Source: Rhizobium etli CFN 42
GTDB lineage: Bacteria; Pseudomonadota; Alphaproteobacteria; Rhizobiales; Rhizobiaceae
Assembly: GCF_000092045.1 (NCBI RefSeq)
Contig: NC_007761.1
Span: forward strand, 1,181,001 to 1,245,000
DNA: 64,000 bases
Reading direction: 5' to 3'
Shown: positions 18,195 through 26,449 of the stretch, one piece after another
Position numbering within the stretch: position 1 is the first letter of the stretch
Layout of the letters: each line of letters starts with the position of its first letter
Position numbers and translations under genes: made by a program
Notes under the pieces: generated by a model
What the model was told of the DNA's origin: nothing
The model's database searches: none
Seen by the model: only the letters and a program-made list of their open reading frames with translations

Positions 18195-18551
18195 ATGTTG
18201 ATATTGATTGCCGGACCTTATCGGTCCGGGACGGGCGACGACCCGGAAAAGATGGCCGCCAACCTGAAGCGGCTGGAGGAACCCTCTCATAAGCTGTTTG
18301 AAGCGGGCCATGTGCCGATGATCGGCGAATGGGTGGCCCTGCCGATCTGGCACGCCGCCGGCGGCAGAGCGGTCGGCGATGCGCTCTACGAGCAGATCTT
18401 CCACCCGGTCGCCGGCCGGTTGCTGCAGCTCTGCGACGGCGTGCTGCGCTTGGCCGGCGAGTCCAAGGGCGCCGACAACGACGTGCGCATCGCAAGAGGA
18501 CGTGGCATCCCGGTCTGGCACCGGCTGGAGGATGTGCCGGGTTGCGGCTGA
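18195..18551 (+). CDS. DUF4406-type protein (deoxyribosyltransferase-like fold)
   Basis: A 118-residue protein starting MLILIAGPYRSGTGDDP, which matches the DUF4406 / nucleoside 2-deoxyribosyltransferase-like group: a Rossmann-like strand ending in AGPYRSG, the central HVPMIGEWVALP and the C-terminal DVRIARGRGIPVWHRLEDV. A start four codons earlier at 18183 is possible. The fold suggests nucleotide or phosphorylated-ligand binding, but no activity is shown for it. Divergent from the DeoR regulator, which may control it. Confidence 0.75.
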   Translation: MLILIAGPYRSGTGDDPEKMAANLKRLEEPSHKLFEAGHVPMIGEWVALPIWHAAGGRAVGDALYEQIFHPVAGRLLQLCDGVLRLAGESKGADNDVRIARGRGIPVWHRLEDVPGCG

Positions 18552-18576
18552 GCGGCGAGTTTGTGCCGGTGATTTG

Positions 18577-18755
18577 CCCCTCACCCTAGCCCTTGCCGGG
18601 GTCGAGCCGCTGGTTTCGACCCGTCCTGCGGACCCCCGTTTTGACGGGGAGAGGGGACGTGCCCTGCGAGAGGCCCGAGGGGGACCGAGAGGTCGCGGCA
18701 TATTCCCTTCTCCCCGTCAGAACGGGGAGAAGATGGCGGCAGCCGGATGAGGGGC
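18577..18755. repeat. RIME-like intergenic element
   Basis: Begins GCCCCTCACCCTAGCCC and ends GCAGCCGGATGAGGGGC, with the internal palindrome CCTTCTCCCCGTCAGAACGG. Also contains the stretch TTGCCGGGGTCGAGCC seen again at 45675, indicating a mosaic of repeat modules. It fills the gap between the DUF4406 gene and the glutathione transferase gene. Confidence 0.75.
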
Positions 18756-18842
18756 GACTCCGACACAAAGCAAACCTCATCTCCCCCGTTCCGGCGCAGC
18801 CATCCCTGCGCTATATCTGGCGCCGAAAGGGAGACGAGAACC

Positions 18843-19463
18843 ATGCTGACATTATATTACGCGTCCGGAACCTGCGCGCTTGCAAGCCTCATTGCCCTGG
18901 AGGAATCCGGCCTGGCCTTCGAAACGAAGAAGCTCAGCTTCGCCAATAGCGAGCAGCGTTCGCCGGACTATCTGAAGATCAATCCGAAGGGCCGGGTGCC
19001 GGCGCTCGTCACGGATCGCGGCGTGCTGACGGAAACACCGGCGATCCTCGGCTTCATCGCTGATAGCGCCCCGACCGCAAAGCTCGCGCCGCTCGGCGAT
19101 GCCTTCGAAATGGCGCGGCTGCAATCCTTCAACAGCTATCTCTGCTCGACCGTGCATGTGAACCATGCCCATCGCCGGCGCGGCTCGCGCTGGACCGACG
19201 ATCCGGCGGCAATCGAGGCGATGAAGGCCAAGGTACCGCAGAATATGGCCGATTGTTTCACGCTGATCGAAGAGACGATGTTCGACGCCCCCTGGGTGAT
19301 GGGCGAGACCTATTCGCTCGCCGATCCCTATCTCTTCGTCATGACCGACTGGCTGCCCGCCGACGGCGTCGATCCCGCCCGCTTTGCAAAAGTCAGCGAC
19401 CACCACGCCCGCATGCTGCAGCGCCCCGCCGTTCAGCGGGCGCTGGCCTTCGACCGGGGCTAA
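18843..19463 (+). CDS. Glutathione S-transferase family protein
   Basis: A 206-residue cytosolic protein with the thioredoxin-like N-terminal domain (MLTLYYASGTCALASLIALE, residues 1-20, then PKGRVPALVTDRGVLTETPAIL with the cis-proline and the E-T/S pair that binds glutathione) and an all-helical C-terminal domain (MGETYSLADPYLFVMTDWL). The SGTCALA segment resembles the beta-class bacterial transferases, with Cys as the likely active-site residue. The start at 18843 is the one matching the family; the frame is open further up into the repeat. It is convergent with the ABC exporter genes, 16 bases away. Confidence 0.88.
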   Translation: MLTLYYASGTCALASLIALEESGLAFETKKLSFANSEQRSPDYLKINPKGRVPALVTDRGVLTETPAILGFIADSAPTAKLAPLGDAFEMARLQSFNSYLCSTVHVNHAHRRRGSRWTDDPAAIEAMKAKVPQNMADCFTLIEETMFDAPWVMGETYSLADPYLFVMTDWLPADGVDPARFAKVSDHHARMLQRPAVQRALAFDRG

Positions 19464-19479
19464 GGCGGGGTCAGCGCCA

Positions 19480-20283
19480 TCAGCCGCCCGCACCCTGGTA
19501 CTTGCGGGTGGCGTAGCGCCAGTGGGCCACGGCCATGAGCACCCAGACCGGGCCGGCGGCGAGCGTTACGGGCACGGCCCAATCGCCGAGGATCGGGATG
19601 GGCTTGCCGAGCAGGGCGCCGACCGGGACCGAGCTGGTCAGGGCCAGGGGAACAGCGGTGATCAGCGTCAGCTGGATGCTGCCGGGAAAGATGTTGAGCG
19701 GATAACGCGTCAGCTCCCAGAAGCCGAAGAAGATCGAAAACAGGTGGTTCGACCGCACCCACATCAGTGCCGTCGCACCGATCATGGTGATCATCGCGCC
19801 GGTGAGCAGCGTCGCGCTGACGATTGCGGCAAGCAGGAACGCCACGGACGCGGCAGACCAGGCGAAGTCGACCGACAGGACGGCCCAGCAGAGCAGCGGC
19901 ACCGCCAGGATGATATGGCCGGCATAGCCGATATTGAGGCCGGAGAAGACCAGATAGGCCCAGGGGCTGAACGGCTTGATGAGCAGCGTGTCGTAGGTGC
20001 CGAGCCGCACCAGCTCCTCGAGATCGCGCAATTGCACGAAGCTCATCGCCGCACCCAGCGAATAGGCGAGCAGCTGGAAGCTGAAGAGCAGCGCCAGTTC
20101 CGGCCAGGTCCAGCCGCCAAGCGTCTGGAAGCGGGCAAGCAGGATGCCGATGGTGGCAAAGACGCTGCCATAGGAGAGGATCTGCGCAAACCGGTCGAGC
20201 CAGAAGGCGCCGCGATATTCCATTTGTGCGCGCACATGCATGCGCACCAGGAGCGGAATGACGCGGAGGTGATGAAGGAACAC
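19480..20283 (-). CDS. ABC-2 type exporter permease, second subunit
   Basis: A 267-residue membrane protein with six hydrophobic helices, of the permease group usually listed as COG3694, paired with a COG4586 ATPase and a COG4587 permease. Conserved features are the N-terminal RMHVRAQMEYRGAFWLD segment and the loop LRDLEELVRLGTYDTLLIKP. The GTG start at 20283 lies two bases after the stop of the upstream permease, whose last codons supply GGAGG as the ribosome-binding site. It is the last gene of the three-gene exporter operon. Substrate is unknown. Confidence 0.85.
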   Translation of the reverse strand: MFLHHLRVIPLLVRMHVRAQMEYRGAFWLDRFAQILSYGSVFATIGILLARFQTLGGWTWPELALLFSFQLLAYSLGAAMSFVQLRDLEELVRLGTYDTLLIKPFSPWAYLVFSGLNIGYAGHIILAVPLLCWAVLSVDFAWSAASVAFLLAAIVSATLLTGAMITMIGATALMWVRSNHLFSIFFGFWELTRYPLNIFPGSIQLTLITAVPLALTSSVPVGALLGKPIPILGDWAVPVTLAAGPVWVLMAVAHWRYATRKYQGAGG

Positions 20284-20285
20284 GA

Positions 20286-21086
20286 TCAGCCTCCCTGGAC
20301 GGTGATGCGGCGCGACGCCAGGCGCCAGAGCCGGAGCACGCCCAAAAGGAACAGCCCGGCCCAGCCGAGGCCGAGGCCGAGATGAAGCCAGGTGTCGGCG
20401 ACCGAGAGCCTGCCGAGATAGACCGCATTGGGATAATAGACGACCCAGGCGAAGGGCAGGTGGCGGGCGATCGTCGCCAGCGGCTCGGGGAAGAACCAGA
20501 AGGGCACCAGCAGGCCGGAGAACAGATGCAGCAGGGCGCCGAGGATCCAGTCTAGCGAGAAGCTCGTCATCAGCCAGAAGGCGATGAGGCCGAAGAGCGC
20601 GGACATCAGGAAGATCAGCACGAAGGACAGCGCCCAGAAGACGATGAACATCAGGCCGTGAAACAGGCTTTCCGGCGCCAGCATGCCGTAGAACAGGGCG
20701 GTGAAGACAACGGTCGGGATCACCTGCGTCGCCAGCCGGTAGAAAAAGCTGCCGCATTCATTGGCGAAGAGATAGAGCGGATAGGAGAGCGGCTTCAGTA
20801 GCCAGACGGCGATATCGCCTGTTTTGAGCGAGCGGCCGATCTCGCCGATGACCCTTTCCGGGCGGGTGGCACCCATCACAGCGCCGCCGAGCAGGGCGTA
20901 GGTCACCATCTGCTGCAGCGAGACGCCGTCGACCACGGTCGCGCCGGCGCCGGCATAGACGGCGAGCCAGATGGCGACGCGAGCGACGACCTGCACCAGT
21001 TTGCCGAAAATATTGGCCCAGACCTCGTTGCGGTAGGCGAGCTGCGCGTGGAAGGCGCTGCGTGTGAAGGCCAGATAAGCGTTCAT
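20286..21086 (-). CDS. ABC-2 type exporter permease, first subunit
   Basis: A 266-residue membrane protein starting MNAYLAFTRSAFHAQLAYR, with six hydrophobic helices and the conserved loop IGEIGRSLKTGDIAVWLLKP of this permease group. It overlaps the preceding 16-codon ORF by ATGA and is followed two bases on by the second permease. Immediately upstream the first 33 bases of the gene are present in a second, diverged copy (see the short ORF at 21083-21133). The pair of permeases forms the membrane channel of an export system. Confidence 0.86.
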   Translation of the reverse strand: MNAYLAFTRSAFHAQLAYRNEVWANIFGKLVQVVARVAIWLAVYAGAGATVVDGVSLQQMVTYALLGGAVMGATRPERVIGEIGRSLKTGDIAVWLLKPLSYPLYLFANECGSFFYRLATQVIPTVVFTALFYGMLAPESLFHGLMFIVFWALSFVLIFLMSALFGLIAFWLMTSFSLDWILGALLHLFSGLLVPFWFFPEPLATIARHLPFAWVVYYPNAVYLGRLSVADTWLHLGLGLGWAGLFLLGVLRLWRLASRRITVQGG

Positions 21087-21133
21087 GGTGTCGGCGCCCG
21101 GGCGTTGCGTGTGAAGGCGAGATAGGCGCTCAT
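21083..21133 (-). CDS. 16-codon ORF, duplicated start of the permease gene
   Basis: The ORF encodes MSAYLAFTRNARAPTP. Its ATG overlaps the ATPase stop (ATGA) and its own stop overlaps the permease ATG (ATGA), so all three frames are linked by translational coupling. Its first 33 bases match the first 33 bases of the permease gene at 29 positions. This is a tandem duplication of the gene start. It may be translated simply to carry ribosomes on to the permease; a product of its own is doubtful. Confidence 0.6.
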   Translation of the reverse strand: MSAYLAFTRNARAPTP

Positions 21134-22134
21134 GAGGCCCGGGCCGCCCTGGCGTTGCGACCCTGGTAGAAGGTGCGGATGACCTCTTCGATGTCAGGCT
21201 CGTGCAGCGCCACGTCCTTGAGGTCGCGGTCGCTGCCGACCTCCGAAAGGATTTTGACCAGCGACACGTCTTCACGCTCGATCAGATATTCCTTGCGCAG
21301 GCCCTCGTCGCTGACGAGCGACGCGGTGCTGAGCCGCAAGGGGCCGGGGTCGCTGGCAAATTCCAGCGTCAGCCGCCGGGCCGAGCCGAGGGCAGCGCGC
21401 AGGCTCCTCAACTCGCCGTCGAAGATCAGCCTGGAGTGATCGACCATGATCAGCCGCGGGCAGATGGTCTCGATGTCCTGCAGATCGTGGGTGGTGAGGA
21501 TGATGGTGACGCCGCGTTCGCGGTTGATCTCGGCGAGGAAGCGCCGCACCGCATCCTTGGCGACCACGTCGAGACCGATCGTCGGTTCGTCGAGAAAGAG
21601 GATCTTCGGATCGTGCAGCAGCGACATGACGATCTCGGCGCGCATGCGCTGGCCAAGGCTGAGCTGGCGCACCGCCCGGTCGAGAAAGGGCGAGAGGTCG
21701 AGCAGTTCGCTGAAGTGGCGCAGATTGTTCGCATAGCGGGCGGCCGGGATATCATAGATGCGCTGGTGCAGGGTGAAGCTGTCGATCAGCGGCAGGTCCC
21801 ACCACAGCTGGCTGCGCTGGCCGAAGACGACGCCGATCTCGCGGGCATTGTCCATCCGGGAGAGATGCGGCGTGCGGCCGAGCACGGTAAGCGTTCCGGC
21901 ACTCGGCACCAGAATACCGGTCATCATCTTGATCATCGTCGATTTGCCGGCGCCGTTCGGGCCGAGATAACCGACAGCCTCGCCAGCCGTAATATCGAAG
22001 CCGATATCGGAAACGGCCTGAACCTCGGTATATTCGCTCGTCACGAGCGTCTTGAAGGCGCCGAGCAGACCCGGAAATCTCTTGTGCTGCCGGAAGCGCT
22101 TGCTGACGCCCCGTGCTTCGATCAAAGCCGGCAT
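21130..22134 (-). CDS. ABC exporter ATP-binding protein
   Basis: A 334-residue ATPase of the COG4586 type. It has Walker A GPNGAGKST (about 58-66), the Q-loop region VVFGQRSQLWWDLP, the signature LSLGQRMRAE, Walker B ILFLDEPTIGLD and the switch histidine in TTHDLQD. After the nucleotide-binding domain comes an extension of about 80 residues typical of exporters of this kind. It heads the minus-strand operon with the two permeases at 20286 and 19480. Homologous systems are annotated as drug, peptide or unknown exporters; the cargo cannot be told here. Confidence 0.92.
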   Translation of the reverse strand: MPALIEARGVSKRFRQHKRFPGLLGAFKTLVTSEYTEVQAVSDIGFDITAGEAVGYLGPNGAGKSTMIKMMTGILVPSAGTLTVLGRTPHLSRMDNAREIGVVFGQRSQLWWDLPLIDSFTLHQRIYDIPAARYANNLRHFSELLDLSPFLDRAVRQLSLGQRMRAEIVMSLLHDPKILFLDEPTIGLDVVAKDAVRRFLAEINRERGVTIILTTHDLQDIETICPRLIMVDHSRLIFDGELRSLRAALGSARRLTLEFASDPGPLRLSTASLVSDEGLRKEYLIEREDVSLVKILSEVGSDRDLKDVALHEPDIEEVIRTFYQGRNARAARAS

Positions 22135-22298
22135 GTCTATTCCCTCGGATATGAAGCGAGCCGACTCAGGCGGCGATGGGCTTGCGAACGCAGGCTAGCG
22201 CGAAGTGGGATTCGTTCAAGCTGAAGTTGCGTTTGGATCACTTCGGCCCGATGTCGCCACCACCTTTGACCGATCCCCGCCTGCGCTACATTGATGGC

Positions 22299-22460
22299 AT
22301 GGACAGGATGCACGCCTTGCTCATCGTCGTCGCGGCCATCGCGATCATCGTCCTTGCCGGCCGATGGAACACCACGGATGCCGATCACTATATGGGCTTC
22401 GGCAATCTTCGCTCGCGCCGCAAACGACAGGCCGGCGACGATGAGACGGAAGAAGAATGA
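22299..22460 (+). CDS. Small single-helix membrane protein
   Basis: A 53-residue protein (MDRMHALLIVVAAIAIIVLA as the membrane helix, then a polar tail ending DDETEEE). Starts at 22251 or 22308 are also possible and none has a strong ribosome-binding site. The hydrophobic helix followed by a charged tail, and the strong terminator directly after it, support a real gene. Not recognised. Divergent from the ABC ATPase gene. Confidence 0.5.
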   Translation: MDRMHALLIVVAAIAIIVLAGRWNTTDADHYMGFGNLRSRRKRQAGDDETEEE

Positions 22461-22498
22461 GGCGCCATGATCGAAGGCTGTCTTCGATCAGGCGCCTC
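22459..22498. terminator. Bidirectional terminator, 17-bp stem
   Basis: GAGGCGCC then TGATCGAAG pair with CTTCGATCA then GGCGCCTC around a five-base loop, with one bulged A. It lies exactly between two convergent genes, so it probably ends both transcripts. No T tract is present on the plus strand. Confidence 0.75.
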
Positions 22499-22509
22499 CG
22501 CAACGGTGG

Positions 22510-23067
22510 TTAGTGTGCCTGGCGTGAGGAATGCTGACGCAGGATCGTCGCCGCGTTGATCGGCATCGACCGATCAACGCGCCTGTAGACGCTGCCGTCG
22601 CGCGTCCGGCGCATCAGGCCGAGTTCGCAGAGCTCCCGCCGCAGCAAGGCGTGATCTCCAAACAGGTGCCTGTCGCGAAGAAGAGCATTAACCTCCTGTT
22701 CGGACATCTCCCTTGCCGAGGGTATCTGCGACCAGAGAAGCCAGAGCGCCGTGATCTGATCCATGCGCCGCGAAGGCCAGCGCATCAGGCGAAGCTCTTC
22801 GTCGAAGCTGCGTTGAACACGATCGATGTGCTTCCGGTCGATCTCGGCATCGGCGGCAGGCGCCGATGCCGGCAGGTGCCGCTCGCTTTCTGCGGGATCG
22901 GTTTTTGTACGCAGGCTCTGGAAATTGCCGTAACCGGCAGCCCGGGCCAGCATGTTCAGGAACTGCAGGTGAGAGGGAAACCCCTCATGACCGGAGAGCT
23001 GCAGGCGAAGCGACTTGGCAAATGCGGAGGCATCGCTCACCTGGAGCGGAATGAGTTTTCTGGACAT
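22510..23067 (-). CDS. DUF2087-domain protein
   Basis: A 185-residue protein. The C-terminal part carries the DUF2087 pattern: ITALWLLWSQIP, EMSEQEVNALLRDRHLFGDH and ALLRRELCELGLMRRTRDG, a winged-helix-like fold often fused to metal-responsive regulators. The N-terminal 70 residues (LQVSDASAFAKSLRLQLSGH, then FLNMLARAAGYGNFQSL) resemble the small N-terminal domain that accompanies it in rhizobia. ATG 23067 follows AAAGGATAG. A role in transcription is likely but unproven. Confidence 0.8.
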   Translation of the reverse strand: MSRKLIPLQVSDASAFAKSLRLQLSGHEGFPSHLQFLNMLARAAGYGNFQSLRTKTDPAESERHLPASAPAADAEIDRKHIDRVQRSFDEELRLMRWPSRRMDQITALWLLWSQIPSAREMSEQEVNALLRDRHLFGDHALLRRELCELGLMRRTRDGSVYRRVDRSMPINAATILRQHSSRQAH

Positions 23068-23242
23068 GACCTATCCTTTGATCGTGCCGTTCCGGATGGA
23101 TTATCGGTGATCGCCCTTCCGACATGGCACGGGATTGGTGTCCATATCTCGGTCATTGTCAGGTTTAGCGTGTTCCGGAGAACGGCGATGCCTGGGTGAA
23201 CTGCAGACCCGACGCAGCAACTATCATCGCGCCCTCGATATT

Positions 23243-24120
23243 TCAACCGTCTTGCAGTTCGCTGGCTCCGGCAGAGGGCCCGGCGTTTCCGGCAAAGTCG
23301 GCAGCGCTAAGCGGAACCGGCCGGGTGCCATCGACATCGGCGATGCCGTATTCATGCGCCACCGCCGCGGCGATCAACACGCGCCCGGATTTCGACATCA
23401 GCAGCGGGTCGCGCCACAGCCCGCCAATGACATGGCCGATGAACTGAGGCGATTCCGAATTGCTCATGTCGAAATGCTCGGCGTTCTCAAGAACGGCTTC
23501 GGTGCGGACGAGCCCCGGATAAAGCGCAACGGCGGCGACATTGTGGGGGCGCAACTCATGCGCGAAGTCAGCGGCATCTTGTCGGCGGCAGCCTTGGCTA
23601 TTCCATAGACCGCATTGCCTTCGTGGAGCTGGGCCGCCCAGAAGGAGATGTTGACGATGAGGCCGCGTTGCGCCGAGATCATCAATGGAGCGAGGGCGCG
23701 CGAGGTCATGAAAGCGCCCCTGAGCGCGGTGCCAATCATCGCCTCCCACCGCCAAACCGGCTGCTCCCAAAATGGCCTCGGCCAGGTGAACTCTCCGTCT
23801 TCCACCATACGTTCATAGCCTGGCCAGGCATTGTTCACCAGAATATCAAGCCTGCCGCCGGCTCGGATCGCTTCGCACACTCGCTCGCTGTCGCCGTCAC
23901 TAGCGTGATCGCATCGATGGACGGAAAGGCGCCCCGGCAGTTTTGCCGCTTCAAGCTCGAGCCCCTCGAGCGATCCCGCCGATCCCGCTTGCTTTGCTTC
24001 CGCCTCGAAACGCGTCCTGCCGGTCACATGAACGGTGACGCCTTCGGCAAGCAGAGCAAGGGCAATGCCGCGGCCTACGCCGCGGCTTCCGCCGGTGACC
24101 AAAGCGACGATGTCTTTCAT
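23243..24120 (-). pseudogene. Short-chain dehydrogenase gene with one frameshift
   Basis: From the ATG at 24120 the frame reads a typical SDR: cofactor motif TGGSRGVGRGIA, LVNNAWPG, and the catalytic Tyr/Lys in YGIAKAAADKM. The frame breaks at about 23574, after which the expected continuation (ADFAHELRPHNVAAVALYPG, then LVRTEAVLENAEHFDM) is found one base out of phase down to 23243. Restoring one G after the ATG codon of ADKM would give an intact protein of about 292 residues. This is either a recent mutation or a sequencing error. The substrate is unknown. Confidence 0.8.
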
Positions 24121-24330
24121 GGTGGGCCTCCTTGATGAGCTGGCGATCGACGCGGATAAGCGCATATTGGCAGAGGGGCTTCTGCCGGGCGATTGCTTTT
24201 TGCGAGGCGCGGACCTTTGTCTGCGGGCGTCTCTTCTCCACAGCCGCAGGTTTCAGCTTGTCGATTATCACGGGAACAAACAAGACGGCTCAGATGTTAG
24301 GTGCCACTGGAATCTCGCGAGTTGTTCGAC

Positions 24331-24545
24331 ATGGCCAAATTTGCTCGGGGAGATCGCGTCGCCTGGAATACGGAGGCCGGGCAGGTCTCCGGCTGCATCA
24401 TCGCGATCCACACCCGGTTTTCGATGACAAGGGCCATCGGCGCCGGGCGACGGAGGCATCGCCCCAGTACGAGATCAAGAGCGACGAGAGCGATCATGTC
24501 GCTGCCCACAGGCAAGAGGCATTGAAAAAGGTCGGAGGACAGTAG
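24331..24545 (+). pseudogene. DUF2945 (hypervirulence-associated TUDOR) gene with one frameshift
   Basis: The start MAKFARGDRVAWNTEAGQVS followed by GCIIAIHTR matches the small DUF2945 / HVA1 family of about 70 residues. After about 24418 the expected tail (FDDKGHRRRATEASPQYEIK, then SDESDHVAAHRQEAL) continues one base out of phase and ends at 24545. Restoring one G before the T4 run would repair the gene. The next gene begins two bases after it, so the two form an operon. Mutation and sequencing error cannot be told apart here. Confidence 0.78.
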
Positions 24546-24546
24546 G

Positions 24547-25008
24547 ATGAACCCGAAAAGCACTATGAGCATTGCCGGTCATCCGATCCATCCGATGTTG
24601 ATCCCGTTCCCGGTCGCCGCCTTCGTCGGCACGTTTGTCGTCGACATCGTCTACACTCGATCGGGCGATCCGGCCTGGGCAGTTGCGACCAATTGGATGC
24701 TCGGCGCCGGGCTGGTCATGGCGGCGCTGGCGGCAGTTGCCGGATTGGTCGACTTTGTCGGCGACAGCCGCATTCGCGACCTGCGCGATGCCTGGTTCCA
24801 TATGATCGGCAATGTCGTCCTTGTCTTGATCGAGGCCGTCAACCTCTGGCGCCGATTGGCCGAAGGCGGCGACTTCATCGTCCCGACCGGATTGGTGCTG
24901 TCTTTGATCGCCACCGCCCTTCTTCTGTTCAATGGCTGGAAAGGCTGGGAAATGGTCTATCGCCACCGCGTCGGCGTCAGCGAGGATCCGACCAATCCGA
25001 CGAGATAA
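24547..25008 (+). CDS. DUF2231 membrane protein
   Basis: A 153-residue membrane protein with four helices. The start region SIAGHPIHPMLIPFPVAAFV contains the histidine-proline pattern GHPIHPMLIPFP that defines DUF2231. The ribosome-binding site GGAGG lies within the end of the upstream DUF2945 frame, and the start is one base after its stop, so the two are coupled. Function unknown; family members are often near stress or haem-related genes. Confidence 0.88.
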   Translation: MNPKSTMSIAGHPIHPMLIPFPVAAFVGTFVVDIVYTRSGDPAWAVATNWMLGAGLVMAALAAVAGLVDFVGDSRIRDLRDAWFHMIGNVVLVLIEAVNLWRRLAEGGDFIVPTGLVLSLIATALLLFNGWKGWEMVYRHRVGVSEDPTNPTR

Positions 25009-25036
25009 TGGACGGCATGCGTCAACGGCAGCATGC

Positions 25037-25082
25037 CCGCCTCGTCCTTCGAGGCCCCAGCGGGGCACCTCAGAATGAGGCT
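25037..25082. repeat. Short palindromic repeat
   Basis: CCTCGTCCTTCGAGGC then CCAGCGGGGCACCTCAGAATGAGG. A related copy (CTTCGAGGC ... GCACCTCAGCATGAGG) lies at 50518-50567. The outer CCTC / GAGG ends pair. It belongs to a dispersed palindromic family different from the RIME-like elements. Confidence 0.55.
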
Positions 25083-25175
25083 ATCGAGGCGCTCCGTTCG
25101 GTGATTTGCTGGCGGGCATCTGCCTTTAACGGACACCGGCATAAGGCAAATTCAGCAAAAGCGCGGGAGCGGTGC

Positions 25176-25367
25176 TCACGCGCATTTTGCTAGCTGCGAC
25201 CTGGTCTCGGCATGAAAACCGGTCCCCACTCCGAGCGGTAGATCGGCGATCTCGCGCAGCGACATGCGCTGAACCTCGGGATGCCGCAGCGGGTCATCCT
25301 TCCAGGCCGCGTCGATCTGCGCGCCCGTCGCAAGGGTGGGATTCAAGAAAAACTTCAGCCACGACAT
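25176..25367 (-). CDS. Small DUF1127-like protein
   Basis: A 63-residue protein starting MSWLKFFLNPTLATGAQIDA and containing HPEVQRMSLREIADLPLGVG, the HP-x-x-x-RM-S/T-x-REL-ADLPL pattern of short DUF1127-related proteins common in rhizobia. GAGG lies 10 bases before the ATG at 25367. Some arginine-rich DUF1127 proteins act in RNA binding and phosphate or carbon metabolism; this one lacks the arginine-rich end. Divergent from the LysR gene. Confidence 0.6.
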   Translation of the reverse strand: MSWLKFFLNPTLATGAQIDAAWKDDPLRHPEVQRMSLREIADLPLGVGTGFHAETRSQLAKCA

Positions 25368-25548
25368 GGCAAGCCTCGCATTCTCCAGCGGCGCGGAAAG
25401 GTGACCACCCAGCGGCTGGTGCCAAATAAGCTCTCCCGCCCATCGCACCATCGCCGGTCGAGCGGGATCCTGTATGCTGCTTATAATGTCTGCTCGTGCC
25501 GGTGCTTTTTCAATTGAGATTACCGCGGTGCCGTTATAGAAAAACTAT

Positions 25549-26445
25549 ATGAAGAACCTGAATAGCGTCCATCTCAACGGCCTCAGGGCGCTGGAGGCGG
25601 TCGGTCGTCTCGGCTCGCTGCAGGCAGCCGCCGATGAGCTCGGCGTCTCGGTCGGCGCCGTCAGCCAGCAGGTGATCAAGGCCGAAGCCCAGTTGGGGCA
25701 AGTGATTTTCGAGCGCACTGCCCGGGGAATGATCGCCGCCGAAGCCGGTCGGCCGGTGCTTTCGGCGCTCGGCGATGGCTTTGCCCGTCTTTCTCAGGCG
25801 GTTTCGATCGCAAGACGCAAGGACGATACGATCCTGACCATCTCGGTGGCGCCGGTCTTCGCCGCCCGCTGGCTCGTGTGCCGGCTCGATCGCTTCGCCG
25901 AGCGCCATCCCGACATCAAGCTACGGCTGGATGCGACGACCAATCTCATCAATCCCTCCCTCGGCGATGTCGATATCGGCATCCGCGTCGGTGATGGCAG
26001 ATGGCCTGACGTGAATGCCGAGCTGCTGCTGGAGCAGGAGGTGTTTCCCGTCTGCTCACCGGAAATGGCGGCGAAACTGCGTGCACCCGCAGATATCCTG
26101 GCATTGCCTGCGGTCATCGATGGCCGCGCCATGTTCAGTTGGGAAATCTGGATGCGCGAGGCGGGGCTGTCAGGCGCGACCCTTTCGACGCGCCACGTCT
26201 TCAACGACGCCTCACTCTGCCTCGACGCGGCGATCGCCGGCCAGGGCGTCATGCTCGCCTGGCAGACGCTTGCGGGCTTTTCGCTGGCCGAGGGCCGGCT
26301 GGCGGCCCCCTTCGGCATTCGCGCCAAGACCGGCTTCGGTCATTATTTCATCACTGCCGAGGGTGTGCGCGAGCCGAAGAAGGTCAGGGATTTCAAGGCC
26401 TGGATCCGCGAGGAAATGGCCGGCACGCTGGCGCTTTTCGCGTAA
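25549..26445 (+). CDS. LysR-family regulator, GcvA-like
   Basis: A 298-residue LysR protein. The N-terminal helix-turn-helix (NGLRALEAVGRLGSLQAAAD, then ELGVSVGAVSQQVIKAEAQL) is followed by the periplasmic-binding-protein-like sensor, with NLINPSLGDVDIGIRVGDGR typical of the GcvA branch. It faces the frameshifted GST gene tail to tail and is divergent from the 63-residue protein gene. LysR proteins often control a divergent gene, so the small protein is a candidate target; no known inducer can be assigned. Confidence 0.9.
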   Translation: MKNLNSVHLNGLRALEAVGRLGSLQAAADELGVSVGAVSQQVIKAEAQLGQVIFERTARGMIAAEAGRPVLSALGDGFARLSQAVSIARRKDDTILTISVAPVFAARWLVCRLDRFAERHPDIKLRLDATTNLINPSLGDVDIGIRVGDGRWPDVNAELLLEQEVFPVCSPEMAAKLRAPADILALPAVIDGRAMFSWEIWMREAGLSGATLSTRHVFNDASLCLDAAIAGQGVMLAWQTLAGFSLAEGRLAAPFGIRAKTGFGHYFITAEGVREPKKVRDFKAWIREEMAGTLALFA

Positions 26446-26449
26446 ATCC

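Noticed and set aside
21083..21133. Reading the duplicated start as a separate functional peptide gene
   Set aside because: Its similarity to the permease start and the double ATGA overlap are better explained as a duplicated gene start; listed as such with moderate confidence.
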